Assembly (NCBI GenBank): GCA_012845835.1
Contig: JABAKD010000007.1
Location: 14,077,842 to 14,141,841 of the forward strand
Direction of reading: 5' to 3'
Source of the DNA: Undaria pinnatifida
Lineage: Eukaryota > Sar > Phaeophyceae > Laminariales > Alariaceae
DNA: 64,000 nucleotides
How positions within the stretch are numbered: the first letter of the stretch is position 1; the number at the start of each line of letters is the position of its first letter. The position numbers and the translations under genes are program-made. Positions 34,029-45,480 of the stretch are shown in pieces. The notes under the pieces were generated by a model. That model did no database searches. It was given only the letters and a program-made list of their open reading frames with translations, and was not told the DNA's origin.

Positions 34029-34996
34029 AGGCATATATAGTGTATTTGAATATTAGTTGTGACCTAAACCTAAAAAAAATCCCCCCCCCCCTTCCCCCTC
34101 TTGCTCTCCCTTACTCAAACGCCCCACCAAATATCGAAATCCGCCACATTAATAAACACTTCACGCACTGAATATCTCCTCATTATCTTTCGAGAGCCAT
34201 CCATGCCGCTGTGTCCCCCCCCCCCCCCCCGCCTCGAACGCCCCCTCCTTCCCCATCACCCGCACCATCGCCTAGACCTAGCACCACACGTATAACAAAC
34301 CCCTCACCTAAAGCCCTTCCTTCCCCCCCCGCCCCCACCCCCCACCTCCCCCCCAACCCATCCCAACCCCACCCCCTCGAACACTCTACCCTCTCTTTAC
34401 TCACTGATTGTACGAGCTACCCCAGGATATACATGATGAAAACTGATGCATTATTTCCAAAACCGTCACATTTATCCCCTCAAAATAATGTATAGTTTCC
34501 AGGCACATATTGAGCTGCACCCCCCGCCCCCCCCCCCCCTTCCCCGCCCCAACGCCCCCCCCCCCCGCCTAACCCCCCCCCCCCCCCCCACGATAATAAA
34601 CTGGTGCCAAAACCGTCGGATTTATCCCCTCGAAAGGATTTATAGTTACATGCACAAATTGCCCCCTTTCCCCCACCCCCCCCCCCCCCCTCCAAACCCG
34701 CTCGCTTTTGATTAAAACCAGGCCCCCACGTCCTTCAAAACTCCGCCCAACCCCCCTCACCGGTTATTCGACTTGCAAGATTCAATTGATAAAAGGATAC
34801 ATTTCCCTTCACAGCTGTCAGATTTTGTCCCCCTCAGAAACGGGTTTTATAGTTTCCGCGCACAGATTGACTAAAATCATCCTGTTGACCCTGATAGCTA
34901 CTCTGTAGTTGTAAGGGGAGTCGCCGACCTATATCCTCAATGAGGACACACAACTCGTAATGCGCGCGATCGGAGTATCACACACAGCTTGCAAAG

Positions 34997-35257
34997 ATGA
35001 GTTTCGACGAAATCTTCGATCTCACAGCTGGAGTGTATTTTCATTTTTTACAATATAGTCTATACAAGCTCCGGTCCCGCCCCCCCCCACCCTCCCCCCA
35101 TGATGAACAAGTGCATTCTTTCCAAAATTGTCAGATTTATTCCCTTAAAGGATTTTTAGTTTCGACGCACAAATTGAGCTGCCCCACCCGTCCCCCCCTT
35201 CACGCCCCCCTCCACCCCCGCTCCCTATTGATCAAAACCTGCCCCCCACGTCCGTAA
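34997..35257 (+). CDS. Short R4 open frame, MSFDEIFDLTAGVYF type
   Basis: Same conserved start as the frame at 33816, one codon different (E for K). The C-terminal part runs through C-rich repeat and is proline-rich, so it is unlikely to be real protein. Confidence 0.25.
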   Translation: MSFDEIFDLTAGVYFHFLQYSLYKLRSRPPPPSPHDEQVHSFQNCQIYSLKGFLVSTHKLSCPTRPPLHAPLHPRSLLIKTCPPRP

Positions 35258-35400
35258 AAACTCCTCCCTCCCCTCACCGGTTGTTTGACTTGGAAGATTC
35301 ACATGATAAACTGATGCATTTCCTTTTACAGCTTGTGCTAAAGATCACTTTCGACAAAATCTTCGATGTCATAGCTGGAATGTTTTTTTGTTTTTGAATA

Positions 35401-36480
35401 TGCAAGCTGGGCTGGCCAAGACGCCGTGACTTGACGAATGTCGCTTCGCCCCACTCAATTTTTAGTAGAGCTTGAAGTCGGCACGACTTAAGTCTCAAGG
35501 TCAATATTAGTCAGACTAATGGTTGGTCGTTCACCGGAGGTTGCGACTATCCGACTTATAGGGTTTCCATACTCGTAGGAAGGATTCTTCAATGCGGAAT
35601 GCGTTTTCCTCTGTAAGGCAAAGCCCGCTCGGCCGGTAGGGGCTGACCATCAGCTGGTTTCTCCAGCCGACTTGCCGACTTAAGCCACATATTTGGCTAG
35701 CCGCACCTACCGATTATTTTTTAGTCGTGAAAACTTGGCGACTCACAGCTCTAGTTTCTAGAGACATCGGACCCTAAAGGTTGATTTAGAGCACACTCAT
35801 GAAAAAACTTCTTGAATATTGCACAAAAAAAAAAAAAAATCGTCGGCTTTTCGTCTGTTTCATTATCATGGATTTCGTTTTGCCGCCTGTATGTGGGCAA
35901 GATTATATTTTTTTGTGTAATTTCCGAGTAGTATTTATGTTCAAGTCTGCTCTAAATCACGTGTTAAAAAGCCAGGTCCGAATTCCACAAATTGAGCGGG
36001 GCACAGCGATATTTTCATTTTATCGCGTTTTGTCAAAAAATTTTGACGTATGCATGGAATAGAGTTTTGCTAATGTCTTGATGGGTGGCGAATTGGGCGA
36101 AGAAACATATATCGATATTCTTCTAGAAGAGTTTGCAGTCCACCAATTTTCACCTTGATCGGATTATTTTCATTTCTATACGGATTTTTTTTCCAAGTTG
36201 AAAAAGTTGATGCTTTTGTTTTTTTGCGGATATCGCGACCAGGTCGTGTCGGAGAAAATATAGCCTTTTATTTTTTTTTCACTTTTCGCTTTTGGAAACG
36301 TGCTATGTGGTGTCAGGGTACGCTTCTAATTTTCAGATCCTATTTAGTAAAAGTGGTGGCGGGAGAGCTTCCTGAATGATTGTCCGTTTCTTTGCCGGCC
36401 AAGCCTGTACGTCGGAGTGTATCATTATTTTTCGAGTGAAATAGTCGGCTGCTCCCTTAAAAACTACAGCAGTGTAGCTT
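35401..36480. other. No gene recognised
   Basis: AT-rich DNA with a 13-A run at 35827 and short hydrophobic frames (35799-36062, 36155-36379) that look accidental. Confidence 0.4.
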
Positions 36481-36579
36481 GTACCGAGCTACATCAATTT
36501 GAACCAGGTTGTCTCAGGATCAACAGTGTGACGTTGATCAAACTGTAAGTATATTTTTTTTGGTCGCACGATTATTCCC

Positions 36580-38021
36580 GAGTCGTGTGCGTTCACCATA
36601 TACCGTTCTCCTTCGGCCTGCCCCGTCCTTGGGGTGGGCCGAGGAAGCCCGCGAGGACCTGCAGCGGTCTAGCGGCAGTCACACGGGCATCGAGCCTCGG
36701 GCTGGGTAGAGAGGGAACCTTGCGCGGTCTGGCTAGTGAACTGCTCACTCTAAGGACCGCGTGGGGTGGTGGTGATGGGTTTTCTTTTTAACCCCGACGC
36801 CGAGGAGTTCATCCCCGGGGCAGGACGGGTACATCACCACAGCAGAGAGCGCAGCGTGGGCAGCTTGGGGGTGGAGAGGCTGGCCACCGCGTGGGTACGC
36901 ATGCACGACTGGAAGGATGGGAGTGTCGGCGTTGGCTGGGACGGCTGCACCCAGCCAGCGGAAACCAAGGCGCGAACCGGGCTACGAAACGGAGAGCCAC
37001 AATCATCACATTAATAGAGAGAAAAAAGAAACAACAGAAACAGAAACGGAGGGGACGAGCCTCTCGTCGGCTGGCTGAGAAAGCAGCACGCGAGACTCGC
37101 AAGAGACGGAAGGCGGCACTTGTGGCGGTAGCGACCTACAACGTGCGTACCCTGGCCGTAAAGGGGAAGAACGGGTATGGGCATGACGAGCGTGTACTGG
37201 CGAAAGGCCAGCAACTCGGCTGTGACTTCATTGGCCTGCAGGAAACTCGACGGCCCGGCAACACGAGATTCAGTGCAGCTGGATACCAAGTTTTTTGCTC
37301 AGGTATTTTGGTTTAATAAGAAGAACACAAAGGGGGGAGGGGGGGACACAGGAGGAGTAGAAGGAAAGCCGTCCAAGGGAATGGGGGCAGGGGGGGCAAC
37401 AGGAGGAATAGAAGGGAGACCGCGGTGGACGAAGGCAGGAAGGAGATGGCAGACAGGGTAGCAAGGTACCAGGCCGACTAGTAGGTACATAGCACTTTTC
37501 GTCTTTTTCTGGGGTATTTTTTTCCCCTTTGTTCCCTCCTTGCGTGTCCAGGTTTTTGGCTCGTGTTTGGATTATCTTATTTTGGTTTTACTTTACTTTA
37601 TTTTATTTCATTTTTTTACCTGGTATGTTTCTTTTCCGAGCTTTGGCTCTCCTTTCCGGTTGGGTTGTTTCTTCGATTTCCCCTTCATTTTGTTTGTTTC
37701 ATTTTTTGTTTTATTTTTATCGTTGTTTTTATTTGTTTTCTTTTTTTGTTTTTGTTTTTTGTTTTTGTTTTTGTTTTTGTTTATTTCGTATTTCTCTCTT
37801 CCAATGTATTTCTGTTGCTGACGTATGTATGTTGTGCCTGTCGTACCTAGTACTAGGGCATGACATTGCGTTGTCGAATGCATTACGATGCATTATCTCT
37901 GTGTCGTAGCTTGTGACCACAGAGCTGATCTTTCTAGGGTGAGGAATCAGTACGGACACTGGGTGTGCTGGATGTCGACGAGTAGAAGAACGGTTTAATG
38001 TGAAGAACACACACACACACC
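36580..38021 (+). mobile_element. Internally deleted LINE (APE type) relic
   Basis: Reads as a first frame (36766-37014) with FLFNPDAEEFIPGAG, then the start of a second frame with an AP-endonuclease domain (37111-37300). At about 37301 it jumps to the 3' end of the element, including a likely ORF end EMADRVARYQAD before TAG near 37482, a long T-rich 3' UTR and an (AC)n tail at 38008-38020. Reverse transcriptase is missing. Its 3' UTR recurs at 38.6-39.3 kb (reverse) and 40.65-40.87 kb. The 5' end is not fixed. Confidence 0.72.
37111..37316 (+). pseudogene. AP endonuclease N-terminus of the LINE ORF2
   Basis: The frame contains ATYNVRTLAVKGKNGYG, then CDFIGLQETRR and GYQVFCSG. The N of TYNVRT and the E of LQET match the first two conserved acidic or amide positions of APE-type endonucleases, which nick the target for reverse transcription. 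Upstream is a basic stretch (KKQQKQKRRGRASRR). The frame ends shortly after GYQVFCSG because of the internal deletion, so most of the domain, the reverse transcriptase and any C-terminal motifs are gone. Confidence 0.75.
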
Positions 38022-38454
38022 ATGGGATTTTTCATCCAGTGCGCCAGGGGTATTTTCCTCCAAATTTGTGTCTGCGAGATTCCTTGAGCTAACAATTTGA
38101 GCAACTTCAAAACCAAGGTGGTGCGTCCCTTTCGTAGCACGGGTCGTGGAAGAAAAGCATCAGTTTATCGTTCATGTCCTGTAAGTCGTATACTATCTGT
38201 AACCGTGGAGAGGAGGGAGATATTTTTCTTGTGCAGGGGGTGGAGGCAGGGCGGGGGGCTCATCAAGAGAGGGCTTGCTCCACCAGTTTATGGCGGCAGA
38301 CATGTAGTGTAGGAGCCTGCTGTACGCATGGTTAGATCTGGGCGACGGTGGGGGTGGCTGGAGAGAAGGGGGTGGGGTGAAGGTGAGTTGTTTGAACTTG
38401 AAGGCCTCATAATCCTCTCTCCTCTATCATATTTTCTCTTTTGTGTTTCTTCTA
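38022..38454. other. Spacer between LINE copies
   Basis: No gene recognised. Lies between the (AC)n end of one LINE copy and SINE B and inverted LINE material. Confidence 0.35.
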
Positions 38455-38520
38455 TGAAATTGACCTGCGTCTGTCGTGCGTACGCGTATTGATGGGTACT
38501 ACGTGCAATACGTTCCTGTA
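38455..38520 (+). mobile_element. SINE B head fragment
   Basis: AATTGACCTGCGTCTGTCGTGCGTACGCG and GGTACTACGTGC match 22124 onward, then the sequence passes into LINE tail material. Confidence 0.6.
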
Positions 38521-39303
38521 GTCTTCGCTGGGTGTGTGTGTGTTCTTCACAATAAACCGTTCTTCTACTCGTCGACGCTGGGTGTGTGTGTGTGTTTGTC
38601 TGTTCTTCACATTAACCGTTCTTCTACTCGTCGACATCCAGCACACCCAGTGTCCGTACTGATTCTTCACCCTAGAGAGATCAGCTCTGTGGTCACAAGC
38701 CACGACACAGAGATAATGCATCGTAATGCATTCGACAACGCAATGTCATGCCCTAGTACTAGGTACGACAGGCACAACATACATACGTCAGCAACAGAAA
38801 TACATTGGAAGAGAGAAGTACGAAATAAACAAAAACAAAAACAAAAACAAAAAACAAAAAACAAAATAAGAAAACAAATAAAAACAAAGATAAAAATAAA
38901 ACAAAAAATGAAACAAACAAAATGAAGGGGAAATCGAAGAAACAACCCAACCGCAAAGGAGAGCCAAAGCTCGGAAAAGAAACATAATAAAATGAAATAA
39001 AATAAAGTAAAGTAAAACCAAAATAAGATAATCCGAACACGAGCCAAAAACCTGGACACGCAAGGAGGGAACAAAGGGGAAAAAAAATACCCCAGAGAAA
39101 GACGAAAAGTGCTATGTACCTACTAGTCGGCCTGGTACCTTGCTACCCTGTCTGCCATCTCCTTCCTGCCTTCGTCCACCGCGGTCTTCCTTCTATTCCT
39201 CCTGTTGCCCCCCCTGCCCCCATTCCCTTGGACGGCTTTCCTTCTACTCCTCCTGTTTCCCCCCTTCCCCCCTTTGTGTTCTTCTCATTAAACCAAAATA
39301 CCT
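38521..39303 (-). mobile_element. LINE 3' end in reverse, forming an inverted repeat with 37301-38021
   Basis: Starts with two (GT)n-TTCTTCAC-(ATTAA)ACCG ends in a row (38525 and 38583), then continues as the complement of the LINE 3' UTR and ORF end, to TTAAACCAAAATACCT at 39303. Together with the left arm it forms a roughly 720-bp inverted repeat with a 560-bp spacer. Both arms begin at the same point next to the internal deletion. Confidence 0.85.
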
Positions 39304-39600
39304 TGTAAAAGAGAGAAACTTAGCAAGCAGTAGAGTCGTTTTTTTAGTCGCGGGAAATGAGACGCATGCACCAGCAGTACGGACATGGCACATCGTAGGC
39401 AGACTCCCGATTTCACTTTTTATATGTTTCTGGCGATGGCATGAAAAGCTGTGTACTGCTACTGTATATGCGTGTGCCACCTTTGGTTCGGTTGTGTTTT
39501 GCTGGGTTATTCCTCAGTTCCAGAGTGACTAGAGCCTGTCATGCGACCACGGACTAGATTACGCGAGCTAATGTGAGAACAACATGAACAACAACAACGT
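39304..39600 (+). mobile_element. SINE B, long copy with (AAC)n tail
   Basis: Matches 22200-22380 and 23100-23220 in order: GGCACATCGTAGGCAGACTCC, GGTTATTCCTCAGTTCCAGAG, GACCACGGACTAGATTACG, then CTAATGTGAGAACAACATG and AAC triplets. Confidence 0.75.
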
Positions 39601-39985
39601 ATCTATCCTTCATTCTAAGAATGGCTACCTAGTACAATTCCTGATATCAATGATGTGTGTCATTTTTTCAAATCGGTAGCAGTACTAATAGTACAATGCT
39701 ACCGTACGCGTTTGGAGATAGTCGTCTCAAAGTCGTCTCAATGATGTATCAATGACGTAATAGTGTAGTTTGGTGCCTTCATCTACTTCTTGACTGCCTT
39801 GGCCTGTTTTTGGTACGTACCCATTCAGGTTCACGACGGGCGGTTGTAGATGCGGTACTATATATAGTAGTCTGTTTATTTAGTACTCCGAGTTGTAGTC
39901 GGTTTCTCCAGGCGTGAGTAATGATGCGTTGAAGTTTGTTGTTCTTTCTAGGTCGTTGAAGTTTGTTGTAATGACGCTGAAATAT
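39601..39985. other. No gene recognised
   Basis: AT-rich spacer between SINE B and SINE A with repeated GTCGTCTCAA (39721, 39732) and GTCGTTGAAG-like motifs. Confidence 0.35.
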
Positions 39986-39988
39986 GAT

Positions 39989-40305
39989 ATCCGGTCGCCC
40001 CGGTGGCGTATCAGGTCATCCTCAAGCCTGGTATAGGTCAGTTTCGTGAGTTCGAGCCCCGCCGAGTGCATACTCGTATAGATTCGTTTGGACTTTTTCT
40101 TGTGGACAAATTGACTTGCGGAAAGCGCGAGAGCGTGAGTTGGCAACACTCGATGAACAATCGACGAGCAGTTGGATTGCTCAACCCTATGCGCGAACTA
40201 AAAATTGAAGGAAAGAACGGGGAGGAGAAGGGATGACACCTGTGACCACGGCTTGTACAGAAGCTGGAAAGTGAAAGTGTGCGAAAAAAAGAAAACAAAA
40301 AAAGA
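39989..40305 (+). mobile_element. SINE A, copy 2
   Basis: A box TGGCGTATCAGG at 40004-40015, B box GTTCGAGCC at 40050-40058, body hairpin TCGATGAACAATCGA, and 3' end ACGGCTTGTACAGAAGCTGG with an A-rich tail. Confidence 0.88.
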
Positions 40306-40648
40306 AAAGGTAACCCTGTTTTTTCGTGCGCACAACCAGCACTACCGCATCATCACTGCAACCTACAACCCGGAACAACATCAGTGTGCAAACCAGCAAG
40401 CATTCATCAATACAACAGCAGTAAAGCCTTGATCGGTAGTGAATACAACAAGTACGGCAGCTGATGGTTGGGAATGAGGCACTGCCAGATGTTTAGGCAT
40501 TCTTCGTTGAACAACGTTTCTGTCGTTGCCAGGGATGAAATATATTCCCCGCTTAGACTTGTTTCCTATCTCCTGCGGTGTATTTTTCATCAGTTATCAA
40601 CGTCGTAGCGTACCTACACTACGGTTGGTTTCGTTTATGTTTTTTTCT
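40306..40648. other. No gene recognised
   Basis: Mixed DNA with short frames and no repeats I can place. Confidence 0.3.
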
Positions 40649-40649
40649 T

Positions 40650-40868
40650 CGAGCTGGGGTACTACAAGCATGTATGTTGTGCCTGTCGTACCCAGTACTA
40701 GCGCATGACATTGCGTTGTCGAATGCATTACGATGCATTATCTCTGTGTCGTAGCTTGTGACCACAGAGCTGATCTTTCTGGGGTGAAGAATCAGTACGG
40801 ACACTGGGTGTGCTGGATGTCGACGAGTAGAAGAACGGTTTAATGTGAAGAACACACACACACACTAC
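40650..40868 (+). mobile_element. LINE 3' end fragment with (AC)n tail
   Basis: Matches 37825-38021 almost base for base, ending GGTTTAATGTGAAGAAC and (AC)n. It is a typical 5'-truncated LINE insertion. Confidence 0.82.
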
Positions 40869-40869
40869 T

Positions 40870-40952
40870 CCACTCCAAAGTAACTGGCGCCAGTTGTGTG
40901 ACCATGGACTTGATTAGGCGAGTCAATGTAACAACAACAAACAACAACAACA
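40870..40952 (+). mobile_element. SINE B tail
   Basis: CCACTCCAAAGTAACTGG, GACCATGGACTTGATTAGGCG and (AAC)n, directly after the LINE tail. Confidence 0.65.
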
Positions 40953-41274
40953 ACTGTGCCTGCTGCACGTTGTTTTACCAGAGGGCCATATATGTCACTT
41001 AATATATGGAGATGCGTTGCTGGCGTCTCTGTAGCTCCGTTGAAGCGAGGACTGATTGGCCTTGCTTTTAAGCAGTAAAACCATGTCCGTGTCTTTCATT
41101 AATGGCCCTATTACGAACTTCGAGGTTGAGATGCCGAAAACACCGAGTCGTTGTACGGTTTCCTACCCAATTTTTCTTCAACAAAATAACCGGTGCTGAA
41201 ACCACCTCCCGGTCTTATTTCCCTCAATACAGCACTGCCCCTTGTCATCCAACGTCGTCATTCGATACTACTAT
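40953..41274. other. No gene recognised
   Basis: Unassigned DNA before SINE A copy 3. Confidence 0.3.
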
Positions 41275-41276
41275 AC

Positions 41277-41590
41277 GTCCGGTCGCCCCGGTGGCGTATC
41301 AGGTTAACCTCGAGCCTGGTATAGGTCAGTTTCGCGAGTTCGAGCCCCGCCGAGTGCATACTCGTATAAATTCGTTGGGACTTTTTCTTGTGGACAAATT
41401 GACTTGCGGAAAGAAAGCGCGAGAGCGTGAGTTAGCAACACTCGATGAACAATCGACGAGCAGTGGGACTGCTGTACCCTATGCGCGATAAAAATTGAAG
41501 GCAAGAACCGGGGAGGAGAAGGGATGACACCTGTGACCACGGCTTGTCCAGAAGCTGGAAAGTGAAAGTGTGCAAAAAAAAAATAAATAA
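41277..41590 (+). mobile_element. SINE A, copy 3
   Basis: A box TGGCGTATCAGG 41292-41303 and B box GTTCGAGCC 41338-41346. A short AAGAAAGCG insertion distinguishes it. The tail is poly-A with AAATAAATAATA. Confidence 0.88.
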
Positions 41591-41825
41591 TATTAAAATA
41601 AACTACTAGTACCACAAGTAGTATCGGTAGCTCTTTGCACACGAAAGTATACATGAACATATTTGTTTTCATAGTATCCTTCCACGTGTCGAGCAGCCAC
41701 GTGGTCGTTAAGGAACGTTACTTGTTTTTCGTTTTTGTTTGGGGGGGGGGTCGTAGAATCAGCCATTCATTTTCAAGTCCGCCTTATCATCTTTTCTCGA
41801 CCCCATGATGAACCTAATATATTGC
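41591..41825. other. Spacer between SINE A copies 3 and 4
   Basis: Contains a poly-G run near 41742. No gene recognised. Confidence 0.3.
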
Positions 41826-42130
41826 CGGTCGTCCCGGTGGCGTATCAGGTTATCCTCCAGCCTGGTATATGTCGGTTTCGTGAGTTCGAGCCCTGCCGAA
41901 TGCATACTCGTATAAGTTCGTTGGGGCTATTTGCTGTGTACAAACTGACTTGCGGAAAGCGCGAGGGCGTGAATTAGCAACACTCGATGAAATATCGACG
42001 AGCAGTGGGATTGCTGAACCATTTGCGCGATTAATAATGAAGGCAAGAACCGGGAGGGAGAAGGGACGACACCAGTGACCACGGCTTGTACAGGAGCTGC
42101 AAAATGCATGTGTGTGAGAAACGAACAACA
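41826..42130 (+). mobile_element. SINE A, copy 4
   Basis: Head CCGGTCGTCCCGGTGGCGTA and B box GAGTTCGAGCCC with the same body, somewhat more diverged (GCTGTGTACAAACTGACTTG). All SINE A copies found in the window lie in the + orientation except the inverted fragment at 30.2 kb. Confidence 0.86.
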
Positions 42131-42768
42131 AGAACAACCACCTCGGATACATATATTTTTCATTTTGTAAACTGGAAATTTCACCTATATTAATATACTC
42201 TACATTGTATCTATGTTTTATACACCCCAAACTTCTTCAAAAAGAGAGTGCATGGAGCCTTATGGCGTAAGGCCGAGCCGAGGCTCAAGTATGAAGTGCT
42301 AGGGGTATCAATATGATAAAAAAAGTAGTTTTCTGCGTCCTAATAATATTGCTTTGGACATCGCTCTTCTGCTGTTCTGATTCCCAATTGTCTATCTGGC
42401 TTACGTATGTGATACTCAGTCCGACGGGTGAAGAGTGTACTACCATTAATATTGCTCTAACCCGACCACAGATTCCGGGCCGCTGACTGGGGCATGTAAT
42501 GAAAAGCGGGATGCATCAGTGATAAGAAACGCTAACAACATAGATTTACAGCAATGAAAAAAACTCGAAACCTGCTACATAGTGTACCTTCACCGTAACT
42601 CAGTGGTTTGTGCACCGTCTCCCGAGCAACAAACACAACCTGGGTGGTGCGTGGTGCGTGTTTCTCTTCCTAGTTTGGTTTCCTGGACCTGTGTACTGCT
42701 GTACCATCACTATCCCACTTTGATTTGATACACAACTCGAGACGTATCTTTGACGGCGCTCCAGACAG
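42131..42768. other. No gene recognised
   Basis: Short palindromic GCCTTATGGCGTAAGGC (42257-42273), with no gene recognised. Confidence 0.35.
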
Positions 42769-43674
42769 CAGGCGTGCGTGATACCTCTACGGAACCTAAT
42801 CGGGTAGTCCGGTAAGATGTGCAGGTAGTTGATAGCTCGTTGTGTGATTGCTTCATTTGCGCTTCACGTCCGTGGGTCGTCACTCTGAAAAGAGCAAGAA
42901 GAGTGTTCCTCTCTGCGTTCACGACCACCGTGCGGCTCGTACGGCTGTGCATACTAATTATGCAGCCCGTGCCAGTGTGGGGTGTCGCAAACACACACCA
43001 GTGCCTGCCCAGTATACCGCAAGCGGATAGACTACACCCTAACACGCCATCCTATCGATATATGGTACATTGCCGTGAAGGTACACTGACGGCCTCTATC
43101 GCTAGACAGACCGGACTCAGACCAAAACGTGGTGATCGTAACGATCAGCGTCGGCGGTCGTCGTGCATTGTGCAATCAACAGACAAGTGGCAAGCCCGAA
43201 AAACACCGATCGTTTGACCATCAGGCTTGCGTGATACCTCTACGGAACCTAATCGGGTAGTCCGGTAAGATGTGCAGGTAGTTGATAGCTCGTTGTGTGA
43301 GTGCTTCATTTGCGCTTCACGTCCGTGGGTCGTCACTCTGAAAAGAGCAAGAAGAGTGTTCCTCTCTGCGTTCACGACCACCGTGCGGCTCGTACGGCTG
43401 TGCATACTAATTATGCAGCCCGTGCCAGTGTGGGGTGTCGCAAACACACACCAGTGCCTGCCCAGTATACCGCAAGCGGATAGACTACACCCTAACACGC
43501 CATCCTATCGATATATGGTACATTGCCGTGAAGGTACACTGACGGCCTCTATCGCTAGACAGACCGGACTCAGACCAAAACGTGGTGATCGTAACGATCA
43601 GCGTCGGCGGTCGTCGTGCATTGTGCAATCAACAGACAAGTGGCAAGCCCGAAAAACACCGATCGTTTGACCAT
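42769..43674 (+). repeat. 453-bp tandem duplication (two copies)
   Basis: 42769-43221 is repeated at 43222-43674 almost exactly, with rare single-base differences (for example GTGTGATTG versus GTGTGAGTG). A further CAGGCTT starts at 43675, the junction motif of each copy. Each copy carries a 132-codon frame (42819, 43272) with no recognised domain. The high identity implies a recent event or an assembly artefact. Confidence 0.93.
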
Positions 43675-44412
43675 CAGGCTTTCATTTCGGACCGGGAGTG
43701 TCCCAAACAAGTAGTTGCGAAGTGGGAGAGTCATATATCCATTCAAGAAACCCTATTTGCAGAACGGCCCTGCAACGAATTCTTGCAGGACGGGGAGCCC
43801 CTATTTGCAGGACGGGATTTCTTATCCAGTCGGATTCCTCCAGTAGAAAATGGCCCTTTTCGACTGAATTTTTCTGGTTATTCTTATCGTCAGTCGAGTC
43901 TATTTTATACCATGGTAGTGTTTTTTGTGCTCTTCTTAGAGAAAGGCGGTTGGTATGAGAGAGTACTGCTGCGCAGCAGGCGAAACCGGTTGGCAGCTCT
44001 GTGCTTCGCGCTTACTCCGCGAGCAACTGCTCGACGAATCTTCGTCCCAGCGAGTTGTTGCTTTAGGCTTAGCCGAAAGCCATCAAAGCTACGTTCGTGG
44101 AAATGCACTCAGGCGAGAGCCGCCAAAGCTACAGCAGGCGCAGCCGTTATTGACAGCATAGGATCGAGACTGCGCGTTGCTTGCCGTCGTGTGATACACG
44201 CTGCTGGAGACCGGAACTAGGAATGCGCCACGCTGACTTGCTGCGAGAAGCAACATCAGGGATAGCCGCGCCAGCGTCCTTGTATGATACTGCAGTGTGG
44301 TACCTGGTATGGGTGTGTGGCCGTGTGGCCGTGTATGTGTGTTTGGTGGTGGGATGAGCGATGCGATGGGTTCAAACAACGCGCGTAAAACTTTTTCGAC
44401 TAAGTTTTTGTA
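43675..44412. other. No gene recognised
   Basis: A 212-codon + frame (43582-44220) starts inside the second duplicate and runs out of it. It has no recognised domain. Repeated GCAGGACGGG and CCTATTTGCAG blocks lie at 43750-43815. Confidence 0.35.
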
Positions 44413-44561
44413 CTGGAGGATCCAGTCGAAAAAGTCCATTTTTTCGACTGGATCCGCCAGTCGGAATTGTCAGTCCAAAAAGTTGAGTCGAAAAAAACCT
44501 TTTTCGACGGTGTAAGAAAGCCCGATTTGGGCTTCAGTCGAAAATAGCCGTTTTCGACTGA
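44413..44561. repeat. Cluster of strong hairpins built on AGTCGAAAA
   Basis: 44413-44460 is a 21-bp stem with one mismatch (arms start CTGGAGGATCCAGTCG, 6-base loop). A second imperfect stem lies at 44482-44500. A third, TCAGTCGAAAA/TTTTCGACTGA, spans 44534-44561. The same AGTCGAAAA motif also occurs near 43860. Possibly a foldback mobile element. Confidence 0.85.
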
Positions 44562-44574
44562 CAAATCAGACTGT

Positions 44575-45480
44575 CTAAGAAATGGGCCAAGGGGATAAAT
44601 TTGACGGTTTTGGAAGGAATGCATCAGTTTGTTTGGTATTATATCCTGTAAGTTGTAGAAGCAGTGAGGAGAGGGCGGGAGTGTTCAGGGAGAAGGGGGG
44701 GGGGGGAAGGGTTTTTACCAGCTTTAAATCGCATATATGTAGGGCTTTCTATATACGCGAAGTGCTAGGTCTAGGCATTGTGCGTGGGTGGCTCTAGAAA
44801 GACAACGAGGTGATATTTCGAGGTTAGGTGGGGTGTTTGAGCAAGAGGGAGCGGGAAAATGAAAGGTGGCGGGGGGGGGGAAGGGGTTCAATTTGAGGGG
44901 CGAGGGCTTTTCACATTTTTAGGTCGCATATATTTAGGGGCTTTCTGTTCGCGTGGTAGGAAGGGAGGGTGTGTTGGTGTGTTGCGGTTTGTTTGGGGGG
45001 GGGAGGGGCGATGATTTTAAGCTACGTAGTGGATGGCTAAAATAATAATGACGTGATATCAATTGCGTTCAAGAGTTTGTTACTCTGGACGATTTCGATT
45101 GTAGGTGGCTTATTTTATTTAGCAAGAGGGAACGGGGAATAAAAGAACGGGGAGGGGGGGGGGGGGGGGGGGATGAATTGGAGCTACGGCATGGATGGGT
45201 AAAATGGTAATGAGGTGGCTGGTAGTGTTTACTACTTCAGCAGATTTTGGTATTAGGCAGGGCGTTCGAATAAGAGGGATAGGGGGGGGGCGGGGGTCGG
45301 GCGGAACACTTCAATTTGTGCGGGGAAGCTATAAATCCTTGAAGGGGTCAGATCTGACGGTTGTAGCAATATTACATGCTTTTCTATCACCTTGCATTAT
45401 TATCTAGGATTATGTATGATAATCGGGGAATGTCATTGTGGCGACTATGTGGTTGCAACATTTCAACGAGGGTGTTCAAC
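44575..45480 (+). repeat. Dispersed repeat family R4, forward copy with G-runs
   Basis: GGGATAAATTTGACGGTTTTGGAAGG, GAATGCATCAG, several poly-G runs (44694, 44871, 45155, 45284) and TTTGTGCGGGGAAGCTATAAATCC match, in opposite orientation, the copies at 33.6-35.4 kb. The blocks repeat four times with different spacing. Confidence 0.68.

Larger units (their letters stand above)
33560..35400 (-). repeat. Dispersed repeat family R4, reverse copies
   Basis: Contains GATCGGAGTATCACACACAG, GGAGTCGCCGACCTATATCC, GCTGTCAGATTTTGTCCCC, TTTATAGTTTCCGCGCACAG and long poly-C runs, in reverse orientation to copies at 52.4, 54.2 and 61.9 kb. Sub-blocks repeat with unequal spacing, so this is either a tandem array or nested copies. 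No transposase is recognised. Confidence 0.72.

Noticed and set aside
37529-37909. Phenylalanine-rich membrane proteins
   Set aside because: T-rich 3' UTR of the LINE; the same frames recur in every copy of that UTR.
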